From: Capnocytophaga felis
GTDB taxonomy: Bacteria; Bacteroidota; Bacteroidia; Flavobacteriales; Flavobacteriaceae
DNA: 64,000 nt
Assembly: GCF_009684755.1 (NCBI RefSeq)
Contig: NZ_BLBC01000005.1
Location: forward strand, 1 to 64,000
Direction: 5' to 3'
A program made the translations under genes and the position numbers. Of this stretch, positions 26,490-38,100 are shown one piece after another (position 1 is the first letter of the stretch; every line of letters starts with the position of its first letter). Under the pieces are notes generated by a model. That model was not told the origin of the DNA. It saw only the letters and a program-made list of their open reading frames with translations, and did not search any database.

Positions 26490-28115
26490 TTACTTTTTCT
26501 TTGCTTGACTCATTTTAGCGGCTAAAATAACTGCATTTCGTGCATTTACCATAGTCCCCGCTGAAGATAATTCAGAGAAATCTACTTTTTTCTTATTATC
26601 AGCTTCTCCTACATATACTTGAAGTTTAGGGCTAACTCCTGACTGCATAATCACTTTCTTAACTTGTGAAGCTGTTAAATTTGGGAAGTAAGAACGAATC
26701 AAAGCTGCCAAACCTGCCACTTCAGGAGAAGCCATTGATGTTCCTTGTAAAAATTTATAACTATTTCCCGGTGCAGTAGCCCATATTTTTACTCCGGGAG
26801 CAAACACATCTACATTTCTTTTTCCATAATTTGAAAATGAAGCAATTAGTTTGTCATTAAATTGATAATTTAAAGCTCCTACTGTCAGGAAGTTATCTGA
26901 GATTTCTTTTCCTTCTACCTCATCATTTGGATATGTTTCCTCTACATCAATATTTTTACTATCATTTCCTGCTGCATTTACAATTAACACATCTTTTGAA
27001 GCTGCATATTTAATCGCTTCATAAACTTTATCTTTGTGAGGAGAAAATCCTTTTCCGAAACTTGTATTAATCACTTTTGCTCCATTATCTGCCGCATAAC
27101 GAATCGCTAAAGCAATATCCTTATCGTATTCATCTCCATCAGGAACAGCTCTTACTGCCATAATAGCAATATTATCAGCAACTCCGTCCATTCCTACATT
27201 ATTTCCGCGTTGAGCCCCAATGATACCCGCTACGTGAGTTCCGTGCAATGAACCATCCAAATCAGGACCAATTACATTATTATTTCCGTATCCTATCTTG
27301 CTGAAATCATTCTCATCATCTTTTAAGATGTCTCTACGAGGATTAAATTCCAAATTCAAATAATTATTCAATTTTGAAGTGTAATGCTCAAGAACTCCTT
27401 TTAATTCTTCTTTAAGAGCTTCTGAATCTTCCACGCGGCTAAGCAATTGCTGCATAAATTCAACATACTGAGCCATCATATTATCCGTGGTTTGGATTTT
27501 TGACACATCATCTGATGTATATTTATCTTTTTTGAGCTCTTTTTTCAAAGCATCATCTGCAGATAACGCCATTTGATTAAGCTGTTCGAAGTATTCTTTT
27601 TCAGCAAAAGCTTCTTCGTATTGTTTTTCGTATTCAGTCTTAGCTCTTTGATAATCAGGATTGCTCTTATCTCCAGACTTGTAAATACGCGTAAGTTCCA
27701 TATTTTCGTGATTGATATCTCCTAAGAAATTCCAACCGTGAATATCATCTACATACCCATTCTTATCATCATCAATGTTATTGTTAGGAATTTCATTAGG
27801 ATTTACCCAAATAACATTCTTCAAATCCTCGTGATTGATATCAATTCCCGAATCAATAACTCCCACGATAACTTTATTGCTTGTTTTTACACCTTTCAAT
27901 AAGTCATACGCTCCTTGCAGACCGATTCCCGGAAAAGAAGTAAGGTCTTGATGAGGCCAAACTTTCAATTGCTCGTCAGAAATTTTTTCTGCTTGCTTTG
28001 GCAACATATCTGGCAAAACATCTGGGCTTGCCGATGCAATTTTTGACAACGGACTGGCACAACCTACCAATACAGCTCCTGAAATTGCTAATAAAAATGG
28101 TTTTCTAATATTCAT
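26490..28115 (-). CDS. S8 (subtilisin) family serine peptidase lipoprotein
   Basis: From ATG 28115 the 541-aa protein has a lipoprotein signal peptide (LAISGAVLVGCAS). The mature N-terminus lacks K-(D/E), so it is probably retained facing the periplasm. The catalytic triad is present: Asp near residue 88 in VGVIDSGID, His near 294 in HGTHVAG, and Ser near 460 in GTSMASPEVAG. About 160 residues, highly charged and helical, are inserted between Asp and His, which normally lie close together; this is typical of a Bacteroidota subgroup. The TTG at 28160 is rejected because it lies in the promoter box. Substrates are unknown; envelope protein quality control or processing is plausible. Confidence 0.92.
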   Translation of the reverse strand: MNIRKPFLLAISGAVLVGCASPLSKIASASPDVLPDMLPKQAEKISDEQLKVWPHQDLTSFPGIGLQGAYDLLKGVKTSNKVIVGVIDSGIDINHEDLKNVIWVNPNEIPNNNIDDDKNGYVDDIHGWNFLGDINHENMELTRIYKSGDKSNPDYQRAKTEYEKQYEEAFAEKEYFEQLNQMALSADDALKKELKKDKYTSDDVSKIQTTDNMMAQYVEFMQQLLSRVEDSEALKEELKGVLEHYTSKLNNYLNLEFNPRRDILKDDENDFSKIGYGNNNVIGPDLDGSLHGTHVAGIIGAQRGNNVGMDGVADNIAIMAVRAVPDGDEYDKDIALAIRYAADNGAKVINTSFGKGFSPHKDKVYEAIKYAASKDVLIVNAAGNDSKNIDVEETYPNDEVEGKEISDNFLTVGALNYQFNDKLIASFSNYGKRNVDVFAPGVKIWATAPGNSYKFLQGTSMASPEVAGLAALIRSYFPNLTASQVKKVIMQSGVSPKLQVYVGEADNKKKVDFSELSSAGTMVNARNAVILAAKMSQAKKK

Positions 28116-28157
28116 TTGTAATATATTTATACGATTTAACCTAAAAAACAACTGGTG

Positions 28158-28187
28158 CAAAGGTAAATAATTTTAAATAAAGCACAA
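28158..28187 (-). promoter_or_regulatory. Promoter of the S8 peptidase gene
   Basis: On the minus strand TTTG (28184-28187), about 18 nt, then TACCTTTG (28158-28165) matches the Bacteroidota consensus and fixes the start codon at ATG 28115 with a leader near 35 nt. Confidence 0.6.
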
Positions 28188-28285
28188 AAGAAGAACACAT
28201 TTTTATTCCTCTCTTTTGCAAAAATGGCACAACTATTGATTGTAACAATATTGTAAAGTACCATAATTATTAAAATTAACTGATT

Positions 28286-29104
28286 ATGAAACGATTATTA
28301 TTTTTTAGTTCTGCTATTATTCTATTTTTAAGCAGTTGTTCCGTTCGTAATGAATATGATGATGACCAGCTCACATTACACGAATTTTTGCATTCCTACG
28401 ACCTGTGGTATGTAAATGTTGATGCTACACGCGGAAACGACCGAATTCCGTTTTTGCAGAAAGCCTTTACCATAACTTTTGACGGAAATACACTACTGGC
28501 AAACAACAACTTAGTAGGAATCGGCTCTGTTGGAAGAGGTTACGGACGAGTTATAGGAAATTTTTTCACTTCTAATACGCACCTAACGTTTCACCACGAC
28601 AGAGATGGCTCTTACCGTTTTAAAGTTGTACAAGTTTCTCAAAATCAAATAGATTTGTATGATATAGATTCCAATTCGGTTTATAGATTGGAAGGACATT
28701 ACAAACGCAACTTCAACTACGACAGATTATTCTTTGAAAATATGCGCTATTTTCTGCAAGAATACAATTTTTGGGAAAAAACATACACTAGCAGAGAAGG
28801 TGCAGCAAATCCGTTTGACAATGAAAATTTTATCAGATTCTATAGCCTCAACGGAGATTATTTTTTTGAAACAAGAGAGCATCCAAATCATACAACGCCA
28901 CTTTTTCGAGGGCTATACTCTATTGAAAATGTACGAAATGCTAATGATGTGAAAATATTGAATCTGAATTACAGAGATGAAACCGAAAGCTTTGAAGTTC
29001 GTATTTTAAACGACCGTGAAATAGAGCTTTATCACCTCAATTCACGAACAACATATCGCTTCAGAGGAGTACAAAATATCATTTACAAAAAGTTACAAGG
29101 ATAA
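28286..29104 (+). CDS. Hypothetical lipoprotein
   Basis: This 272-aa protein has a clear lipoprotein signal peptide (AIILFLSSCSVRNEYDDD). The region after Cys is acidic but lacks the Lys of the export signal, so localisation is uncertain. The remainder is beta-rich with two similar halves. Each has a YDLWYVN or YNFWEKTY start, a TITFDGNTLLANN or FIRFYSLNGDYFF hairpin, and a late IELYHLNSRTTYRF or IDLYDIDSNSVYRL strand pair. This suggests a duplicated lipocalin-like fold. I do not recognise a named family. It stands alone between the peptidase gene (divergent) and the OmpA-family gene (convergent), with a bidirectional terminator downstream. Confidence 0.75.
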   Translation: MKRLLFFSSAIILFLSSCSVRNEYDDDQLTLHEFLHSYDLWYVNVDATRGNDRIPFLQKAFTITFDGNTLLANNNLVGIGSVGRGYGRVIGNFFTSNTHLTFHHDRDGSYRFKVVQVSQNQIDLYDIDSNSVYRLEGHYKRNFNYDRLFFENMRYFLQEYNFWEKTYTSREGAANPFDNENFIRFYSLNGDYFFETREHPNHTTPLFRGLYSIENVRNANDVKILNLNYRDETESFEVRILNDREIELYHLNSRTTYRFRGVQNIIYKKLQG

Positions 29105-29106
29105 AT

Positions 29107-29141
29107 AAAAAAGGGGATAGTTTTTTAGCTATCCCCTTTTT
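29107..29141. terminator. Bidirectional terminator
   Basis: AAAAAGGGGATAG pairs with CTATCCCCTTTTT around a T-rich loop. It separates the convergent lipoprotein and PorE-like genes and can work both ways. Confidence 0.88.
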
Positions 29142-29142
29142 A

Positions 29143-31101
29143 TTACTCTAAACTTATAATTATAAACTCACTTCTCCTGTTGGCTTGGTGTTCTTCTGGC
29201 GTACATTGTACTCCGTTAGAACAGTGGTTCGTTAATTGTGTTTCTCCGTAACCTTTTCCTGTGATTCTGCTTGCATCGATGCCGTTATCAATAATCCATT
29301 TTACAGTCGATTTTGCTCTTCTGTCAGACAAAGCTAAGTTATAACTATCTGAACCTCTACTATCTGTATGCGAACGAACATTTATCTTCATATTCGGATA
29401 TTCTTTCATAACTTCCAAGATTTTGGCTAACTGTACCGAAGCATCATAACGAATATTCGATTTATCAAAATCAAAGTAAATATTTTCTATCTTGAATACT
29501 TTCGCCAAATCATCTCCTTCAGTTACTTTTATAACTCTTGGTTTCAATAAGATTTCGTAGTGGATTTCTTTTCCTTTGCCTTTCATTTCTACTTTTACCT
29601 CAGCCGTTTCATAACCTTCTTTTTCTCCTTTCAAATAGAAATGTGAATCTTGGCAATTTATAAATTCTTCTCCAAAGGCAAATCCTCCTTCTAGGTCACT
29701 CGATTCTGTTTTTAGCAAATCCATCTTTTTGCCTGACAATGAAACCATTGCTCCAGAGATAATTTCCATCGTTTCTGAATTCTTAACCACTCCTTTCAAA
29801 ATTTTGTTACACGTGAAATTCAAAGGAATACGTTCGTAAAATCCGTAAATATCGTCTTTTCCTTTTCCTCCGGCACGATTCGAAGTTAAGAAACCTATCT
29901 TTGATTCTTTGTCTATCACGAAACAAAAATCATCATCTACGCTATTTCCCGGCTCTCCAATATTTATAACTTTTGAAGTAGTTCCGTTATCGTACAATTT
30001 TACAGCAAAAATGTCCAATCCTCCCAATCCTGGATAACCATCTGAAGAATAATACAATACATTATCTTTTGAAATAAAAGGGAAAGATTCTCTTCCGTTT
30101 GTGTTTATGACGCTTCCTAAATTCTCAGGCTTTCCATAACCGTTTTTCAATATTTCTACACGAAATATGTCAGAACTTCCTAATGTTCCCGGCATATTAG
30201 ACGCAAAGTACAAATATTTTTCATCTGGGCTTAATGCAGGGTGAGCTACGCTGTACGTATTGCTATTGAATGGCATTTCAACAACATTGCCCCAATTTCC
30301 GTTACTGTCTTTGGTTGCTCGTAATATTTTCAGTAAGATGGTATTTTCTGAATCCATTCTTACCTTTTTGTCTACATAATTGTTTCGAGTGAAATATACC
30401 GTATTGCCATCTTTTGTAAATACAGCTGTTGATTCGTTGAATTTTGTATTAACTTTTGACGAAAACAGTGTCTTTTTCGATAACCTAATGCTATCACGAT
30501 TTGCCTCGTACAAGTCATAGAAACTATCACCTGTCCATTTTGAAACAGGCTTAATCAGGCTTGTGTTACTTCCTGCAAAAATTACTTTATCTCCATAAAA
30601 AGCCGTTCCGTACTCGGAATGCTCTGTATTTATGCCCGTTTGAAGTAACTCAAAACGATTGGAGTTCTCCTTTATTTCCTCTCTATAATCTTTATGCTCT
30701 TCAAACAATACAGCACGAGTGTCATTCGCTCCAGTAATTTCCACAAACTTGTTCATCATTTGGTCTGACTCGGTATATTTACCCAATGATTTTAAGGACA
30801 ATGCGTATCTGTAATAGTATTCAGGTTGCACTTTGTACTCCTTATTTTCAAAAAGTTTCTCATACCAAGTAGAAGCTTTATCATACTCAGCATTGAAGTA
30901 ATATGAATCTCCGAGCCTTTCGAGTAACTCCTGATTTACAAATCCTTTTTTTGCAATATTTTCATAGACCTTAATAGCATCTATGTAGGCGTAATTTTTA
31001 TACATCTCATTGGCTTTTTGCATTTGCTTTTCTTGTGAAAAAACCAACAAGACATTGCTAAACAACGCCATTGCAAGTATGTATATTTTGTGATTCTTCA
31101 T
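29143..31101 (-). CDS. PorE-like OmpA-family protein (TPR, beta-propeller, CnaB-like, OmpA)
   Basis: The 652-aa protein has a signal peptide (LAMALFSNVLLVFSQ), TPR helices (about residues 25-115), PD40 beta-propeller blades (about 150-400, with LSPDEKYLYFASNMPG), a carboxypeptidase-regulatory-like beta-sandwich (about 405-500, LKGVVKNSETMEII), and a C-terminal OmpA peptidoglycan-binding domain (about 535-652, IYFDFDKSNIRYDA and RSHTDSRGS). This order is that of PorE and related T9SS-associated proteins, which anchor outer-membrane complexes to peptidoglycan. It lies directly after a PorP/SprF gene and a type B T9SS adhesin gene on the same strand, the usual trio. Whether it is the core PorE or a locus-specific paralogue cannot be told. 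Confidence 0.9.
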   Translation of the reverse strand: MKNHKIYILAMALFSNVLLVFSQEKQMQKANEMYKNYAYIDAIKVYENIAKKGFVNQELLERLGDSYYFNAEYDKASTWYEKLFENKEYKVQPEYYYRYALSLKSLGKYTESDQMMNKFVEITGANDTRAVLFEEHKDYREEIKENSNRFELLQTGINTEHSEYGTAFYGDKVIFAGSNTSLIKPVSKWTGDSFYDLYEANRDSIRLSKKTLFSSKVNTKFNESTAVFTKDGNTVYFTRNNYVDKKVRMDSENTILLKILRATKDSNGNWGNVVEMPFNSNTYSVAHPALSPDEKYLYFASNMPGTLGSSDIFRVEILKNGYGKPENLGSVINTNGRESFPFISKDNVLYYSSDGYPGLGGLDIFAVKLYDNGTTSKVINIGEPGNSVDDDFCFVIDKESKIGFLTSNRAGGKGKDDIYGFYERIPLNFTCNKILKGVVKNSETMEIISGAMVSLSGKKMDLLKTESSDLEGGFAFGEEFINCQDSHFYLKGEKEGYETAEVKVEMKGKGKEIHYEILLKPRVIKVTEGDDLAKVFKIENIYFDFDKSNIRYDASVQLAKILEVMKEYPNMKINVRSHTDSRGSDSYNLALSDRRAKSTVKWIIDNGIDASRITGKGYGETQLTNHCSNGVQCTPEEHQANRRSEFIIISLE

Positions 31102-31142
31102 TTTTATGGTTTTTAAAATAAATTAGATTGATGAAAATTTCC

Positions 31143-32066
31143 TTAGAAGAACCTTGGAGAAATCACTTTTCTGTATGCTTTCACCAGTTCGTAACGCAAG
31201 AATATTTCGTGTGAACCAGAATTATATCTTGACAATTCTGTGGTTTCGAAATCATATCCATAACCGATAAACCATCGGTCATTTATTTGGAAACCAGCCA
31301 TAGCACTTACTGCAGCCGACCATCTCCAAGCAGCACCTAAAACAAACTTTTCGTTGAACATAAAATTTGCCGAAACATCCAGTTGGAATGGAGCTCCGTA
31401 AGACACCTTACTAAGTACTGCAGGTTTAAATTTTGTATTTCTTGTTAAATCAAATACATATCCTCCTATCAAGTAATAATGTTGAGTGTTTTTCAGAACA
31501 GAAACCTCTTTGTTTCTCTCATTTCTTCTGTAAACTTCTGTTTCTAAAAGATTTGGTACAGAAAAACCTAAATAATGTTTGTCAGAATACCAAAAAAGCC
31601 CTGCCCCTATATTAGGTCTGAAAATTGTGTTATCTCCGGTGAAACTATAGTCTAAACCATCATACAAATGTAATTTATTGACATCCAGTTGATAAAATCC
31701 TGCTGAGCCTTTCAGACCAAAAGCCAATTTTGAATTTTCAAAATTCAATGTGTATGAAAAATCTACCAAAATAGTATTATCTTGCTGAGGACCAATTGAT
31801 TCGTGAAACAACGAAACTCCCAATCCCACATTTTTATCTCTTATAGGCGTGTGGTAACTCAATGTTGCTGTTTTCGGGGCACCTTCCAAACCTACCCATT
31901 GTGTTCTGAACAATCCAAAGAAACTCCCTACATCTCTTGAGCCTGCATACCCTGGGTTAAACATCATTGTGTTATACATATACTGTGTATATTGCGATTC
32001 TTGTTGAGCAAAAACCCCTGTACATAGCATTAACATCAACATTAAAAAAACACTACTTTTTCTCAT
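31143..32066 (-). CDS. PorP/SprF family type IX secretion membrane protein
   Basis: The 307-aa protein has a signal peptide (MLMLCTGVFAQ) and an outer-membrane beta-barrel of the PorP/SprF family. It has the characteristic start QESQYTQYMYNTMMFNPGYAGS and an aromatic C-terminus (ISPRFF). SprF-like proteins work with the type IX secretion system to export and anchor a specific partner adhesin, usually encoded next door; SprF serves SprB in Flavobacterium johnsoniae. Here the partner would be the 2433-residue protein encoded just upstream. The gap to it is 118 bp and to the PorE-like gene 41 bp, consistent with one transcription unit. Confidence 0.92.
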   Translation of the reverse strand: MRKSSVFLMLMLMLCTGVFAQQESQYTQYMYNTMMFNPGYAGSRDVGSFFGLFRTQWVGLEGAPKTATLSYHTPIRDKNVGLGVSLFHESIGPQQDNTILVDFSYTLNFENSKLAFGLKGSAGFYQLDVNKLHLYDGLDYSFTGDNTIFRPNIGAGLFWYSDKHYLGFSVPNLLETEVYRRNERNKEVSVLKNTQHYYLIGGYVFDLTRNTKFKPAVLSKVSYGAPFQLDVSANFMFNEKFVLGAAWRWSAAVSAMAGFQINDRWFIGYGYDFETTELSRYNSGSHEIFLRYELVKAYRKVISPRFF

Positions 32067-32184
32067 TATATAATATATTTATATGTTTATTGTCCTATTT
32101 TTATAATTTTCCTATCTATTTCTATAACTTCTTGAAAACCCGAGCGATTTTTTATATTAACACTCGAGTTTTCAATATTTTGAT

Positions 32185-35100
32185 TTATTTTTTGATATAT
32201 AACCAACTTCCTTTTTTCTTGGTTTGATTGTTTTTATCTACATACTCTATTATGTAATAGTACGTTCCTTGTGGCAATTTCTCCGGAGCTTCTATGGTAA
32301 CCCTTCCGTTCGATAATCCTCTGAAGACTTTCGTTGTATTATTATACCCGTGAGCTTCAAAAACTTTCACTCCCCAACGGTTGTAAATTCTTACCGTATT
32401 GTTTGGATATGCCTCAATTCCCTTGATGTAGAATATATCATTTGAACCATCATCATTGATTGAAATAGCATTGTAAGGAACTATATCTCCTCCAGCTACA
32501 ACTTCTATTGTTACTGTTGCATTTGAACAATTACCTGCCGCATCACAAAGCTCATATACAAACATATCTGTGCCAACAAAACCTGGATTTGGAGTGTACG
32601 TAATAGTGTCGTCAGATGGGTCATCTGGTGTTCCGCCATCATTTACTTGTACAGTACCTCTTGACGGATCAGTCACAACGGCAACTCTTCCTGTTGTTGG
32701 GATATTTTCATCGTTATCCAAAATATTCACTGTTACAGGAGTATTTATTTCAGTGGTTGCAGAATCATCATTCGCTTTCGGAACATCCAAAACAACTACC
32801 GTCACGTTTGCCTCATTACTACAATTTGTCGCATTAGCATTTTCACAGATTGTGTAAGTAAGTGTATAGGTTCCCGCTGGCGTATTTGGCAATACCACAA
32901 CCGTTCCGTTAGAAACATCAATATAGATGTTTGTATTCGGTGTAGTAGGATTTGAAATAGTAACAGTTCCTAAAGTAGCCGGAGCTCCTCCAATCGTGTC
33001 ATTCACTAATACAGAAGTAGTTACAGTTCCTCCTACAGCTGTGTATATCGGGAATGATGTATAATCATCATCGTTTGCTACAATTGGTAAGGCTGCTACC
33101 TCTACCGTAGCTGTGGCTGTATCACAATTTGTTGGATTCAGTTTCTCACAAATACGATATACAATAGTATAAGTACCCGCTGGTGTATCTGTCGGAACAT
33201 TAATATCTCCGGTAGTTACATCCAATGTTGGAATATTTGCACTACCATTGATTGGCGATGCAGGCGTAACCTGTGTAATATTAACATTTGCAATCGTTGC
33301 AGGATTTGTTCCTAACACATCTAAACCATTACCATTATCCGAAAGAACATTACCTGCTTTTCCGCCCGTGTTACCAGATACGGCAGGGAAGTTATCATCC
33401 TTAGCGTCTATCGGCTCTTCAGTCACAACTATGGTAACCTCAGCACTTTCACAATTTGTCGGATTCAATTTCTCACAGATAGTATAAGTTATGGTATATG
33501 TACCTGCCGGCGTATTTGGTGCGATGGTAATAGTTCCGTCTGCGTTTGGTGTTAAACCTGTCGGAATGGTAGTTCCCCACGTCAAATTTACTTGTGTTGG
33601 ATTCAATGGATTTCCGTTAAGTGTATCATTTGTCAAAACACTTGATGTATTCCCGCCGTTAAGTCCATTGATTGGTGTTCCGCTGAAATCATCAGGATTT
33701 GCTACCAAAGTTTCTGAAGTTACCACGACAGTTGCTGTAGCAGTATCACAGTTAGTCGGATTCAATTTCTCACAGATAGTATATACGATGGTATAAGTAC
33801 CTGCCGGAGTACCCGCCGGAACATCAACCTCGCCAGTCGCATCCAACTTCGGAACATTCGGATTCCCGTTAATCGGTGATGCGGGTGTAACTTCAGCAAT
33901 ATTAACATTTGTAACAGTTGCAGGGTTTGCCCCTAACATATCCGTTCCATTGCCATTATTTGAGAGAACATTACCCGCTTTTCCGCCCGTGTTGCCAGAT
34001 ACAGCAGGGAAGTTATCGTCTTTAGCGTCTATAGGTTGAGATGCTACCGCAATTACCACATTCGCTGTATCACAAATATTAGATTTTGTACAAACCTGAT
34101 AAGTAATCGTGTAAATTCCTGCCGGAGTACCTGCCGGAACACTCACATTACCTGTTATTGGTTCAAGTATTGGAACGTTCGCACTTCCTCCTATTGGTGT
34201 TGCTTGAGTAGTTACAGTGATAGTGACCTCTGAAATTGGAATATTTGGCACACCATTAAGAATGTCATTAGTCAATACATTTACAACACTTGGATTTCCC
34301 GTTACTCCATCTACCGGAGAGCCACTCATATCATCATCGTTTGCCTCAATTGTGCTAACAACAACTGTAACAGTAGCAGTATCGCAATTATTCGCAGGAT
34401 TTCCTGATTCACAAATTCTATACACTATTGTATAAGTGCCTGCAGGTGTACCAGCTGGGACATTTACATTTCCTGTTGTTACATCTATCTTTGGTACATT
34501 TGCGTTTCCGTTAATTGATGTTGCTGGTGTCACTTCTGAAATACTAACATTGGTAGTAGTTACCGGAGTACCATTCAAAGTATCTTGACCATTACCGCTA
34601 TTGTCTAAAACATTTCCTGCTGTACTTTGTACATTTCCATTTACCGTTGGGAACACGTCGTCATTAGCTACAATAGGGATACAAACCTCAGTAGTAATTT
34701 CTACAGGAGTTCTTTCTATACTCTCACAGCCTGATACTAAATTATCGCGAAGGGCCACATAATAAGTCCTTGCGGACAAAGGTGTATTTTGAGCCAATTG
34801 AGTACCTCCTGTTGGGTTATCATACCAAGCTAGTGGTGCATTTTCGTTTATCAAAATATTCAAATCTGCGATAGTATGATTACTGCAAAATACTGTATTT
34901 ACTGAAGTTTTTATTGTTGCCTTAGGAACAACAAGTTTCAACGGCACTATTGCTTCTGTAATGATCTTTTTCATATCACAATTGGCAGGAGTTGGAGTTG
35001 TTCCAGAACATACAGATGTTGGGTTATGAACAATGTAATATAATTGTGCTTTTATCTCATCGGTTATAGGACAATTATGTATCTTAGTAGCAACTATTGG

Positions 35101-38100
35101 TAATGCGTTAATCTCCAATACTCCATTTATTGGTATTGCATCTACAAGTGTAAATATATATGTATTAGTTAGCACATCTGTACTATAATAAACTAAACTA
35201 TTATTTGAAGCTACTTCGATGTCCTTCGTATTCAATATTTCCCAACCTATAGGTAAGTTAATTGACAATTTAGTATCTCCACCTGCATTAATAATATCCT
35301 GATTAAAAGGAAGATTTCCTTTATTTGTAATTTTCAAGGTATATGTTCCTTTAGCATTACCTGTAACATTAGAATCTGAAAAGGCAATCAATGCTTCTGC
35401 TTTATCTATAGTTACTATTGGCAAATTAGTTGTATCCCCTGCTATTATCAAACGATAACTAGTAAGGGTTGATGGTTCATGAATATCTTCTCCACAATAA
35501 TTTTTCCCTCTGGATATGAAGCTAATGTGTTGATTAGAACTAAAGGAACAATCATCTGTGGTTCTTAATTTTAATCTAAAACGAATTTTCTCACCTGTAG
35601 CAAGATTAGTATTTGGCAAATTAATTATTATACTTGTAGTACCAACTGTAACGTAACTATCATCAAGAGGAATTGTTGTTGACACAGTTCCTGTTTTATA
35701 CTCATTAGAATACATTGCACTTCCTGGAACAAAAGTAAGTCCTGAAGTTTCTCCTAAAGGAATTGTAATTTGTATATCTTTAACTATTCCTTTACCTGAG
35801 TTGTTTATTTCAATGTCGTAATCTAACACCTCACACAAACTTGGACGATAATCTGCTGGTGGTTGTGAGATAAGCCTAGACTGCAAGTCTCCTTCTAATT
35901 TAGAAAATGTTACCGTATAAGTTTGTGCTGGGCAATGTGGAGTGGAAAGTGAGCTAGGATACCCCTTACAAGAATGTCCAAGTAATATATTTTTCTCTCC
36001 TGTACCACAATCCGGAATATCTGCCGTTACCACATAAAACTTGGTAGTAAGTGGATTTATATCCCCTAATTGGAATATGCCATTCACCTGATTTAATGGA
36101 TTACCAACCAAACTGTTACCTGTAGCATCACTTGCTTGCTGAACAGACGTTATATTCATATCTGTAGAGCCAAACCACACGTTAGGAAAAGTATGAAATA
36201 TTGATGAATTTTCAGTTTTGATTACCCAACGTACCACATTTGTATCAGAAGTTGATACGGGTGTAGCTATAGTAGTATTCAACTTATCATTATCAATGTC
36301 ATAAGTTATCGCCTTTACACTTGTTTTGATATTCACTTCATTGGTATAGGTATTGTTAGGAGGATACGCATCTCTACCAGTTCCTTCTAAAACCGCATAC
36401 GCCTCATAAGTTTCAGTAGCTCCAGAATTACAATTTTTGGAAACAATCGGTGTTATACGCAACCAAAAACCTTCATCTAAATTTAAAGTTGTCATAGCTG
36501 CATTATAATCAGATGGATCATATCCATTTCCTCTTGCGTGGCTTGCTATAAGAAGTTTCATCAAGACTTCTTCGAGGTTAAGTGTATGCATCATTCCACT
36601 TACCGGAGTATCTAAAGTTACCTTATAATAGCCATAGTCCGAACGCAATTGCCCAGACAACAGAATATAGAAGCCTTTTAAATCTAGACCTTCAGGTACA
36701 ATCGATACTAGTTGCTTTGGCTTAATAAACTGTCTATTTTCACGAGGAAAAACCTGATTACTTGTAGTGGCTTCATTTATCGAAATATTAAGTCTGTAAA
36801 AAGGTGCCGAACTTATGATAGAATTGTTGGAGCCATCAGGGATTTTATCACAAGCTGTAAGGCGTGTATTAGGTGATTTACTATTATTTTCATAAAAAGA
36901 AAAACGAGATACTGCAAAAAGTCCATTAGCCAACCCCAGCGGCCCACAAGAATAAGGCAAATTATTATGACGTAAATGAAAATCTGTAATAAACTGCTTT
37001 GTTCCTATATTATCTCCTGAATGGTTAAAATTATTTGGAATAATTTGAAAGGAAACTTGTAATTTATATCCATCTGCCAAATGAGTTATTGTCGCAGGTA
37101 AACCATTAGCGTGAAGGGTTTCCATTGTAAAATCTAAAGTTACAGTCTGTGTTCCTGAAACTTTTAAAGGTAAATTTGTAATTGTATAAGTTTGTATCTC
37201 TGTATCAATAATTAACTGACCACTATTAGGAGTTACAATTGCATTTAGTGAAGATAAACTTCCTGGAATAGTATTATACATTCCATTGGGAACAGTCACT
37301 TCAAAACGTCCCTCTGTCCAGTTTGTGATAGTTCCTGATTTTACTGTCCCTTTTTGTGATATGATAACTTTATCATTCGTATGAAAAGCCGATAAATTAG
37401 TACCTTCTGTGTCTTCAGTAATTTTAGTTAGTGGGTAAGCAGGTAATCCTTTATTATCACGATCGTGAAGCTTTGTATTGGCTACATATCCAAAACTATC
37501 AGGGTGGCGTTGTACTTTAGCCAACCCTCTCATTAAGCCCTGATCACAACCTTCAGCACAGCCAACAGGTGATAAATTAGTACGAATACACTGAGTATCT
37601 ATACCTTTAATTCCAGAATTACAACTATTTACTCTGTTCGTCTGCATATATAATTCATACCAAGCGGGATCGGAGCAAGTATAAGTAGCATCAAAAGTTA
37701 GTACTGAACCATTTGCGGAAAAGTTACCAGAAAAGTTACCTCCTTTATCTTTTGGCCCGTAAGTAAAACGCAAACGATATTCATTAGCTACATCCGATAT
37801 TATTTCAGGTAGAAAAAATGTTCCATCTACCTGCATTAATTTGATGGTTTCTTTTCTGATTGTCATCGATGGAGCAAATCGAAACACAATTTCAAAGTAG
37901 TCTCCGTTAGCTACAGAAGTATTACTATGACTTAACTGTGAAAAACGAAACCTTCCCTTATATATATCTTTGGGGTCTGAACTAATCATACTCGCCCCAA
38001 TATTACCTCCTTCTAGGCGAAGACCTTGTGCACCAATTAAAGTTCCGTTAGGAACAGTAAAATTCTTTGTCCCTGAACAAACATTAGCATTGCTATAGGT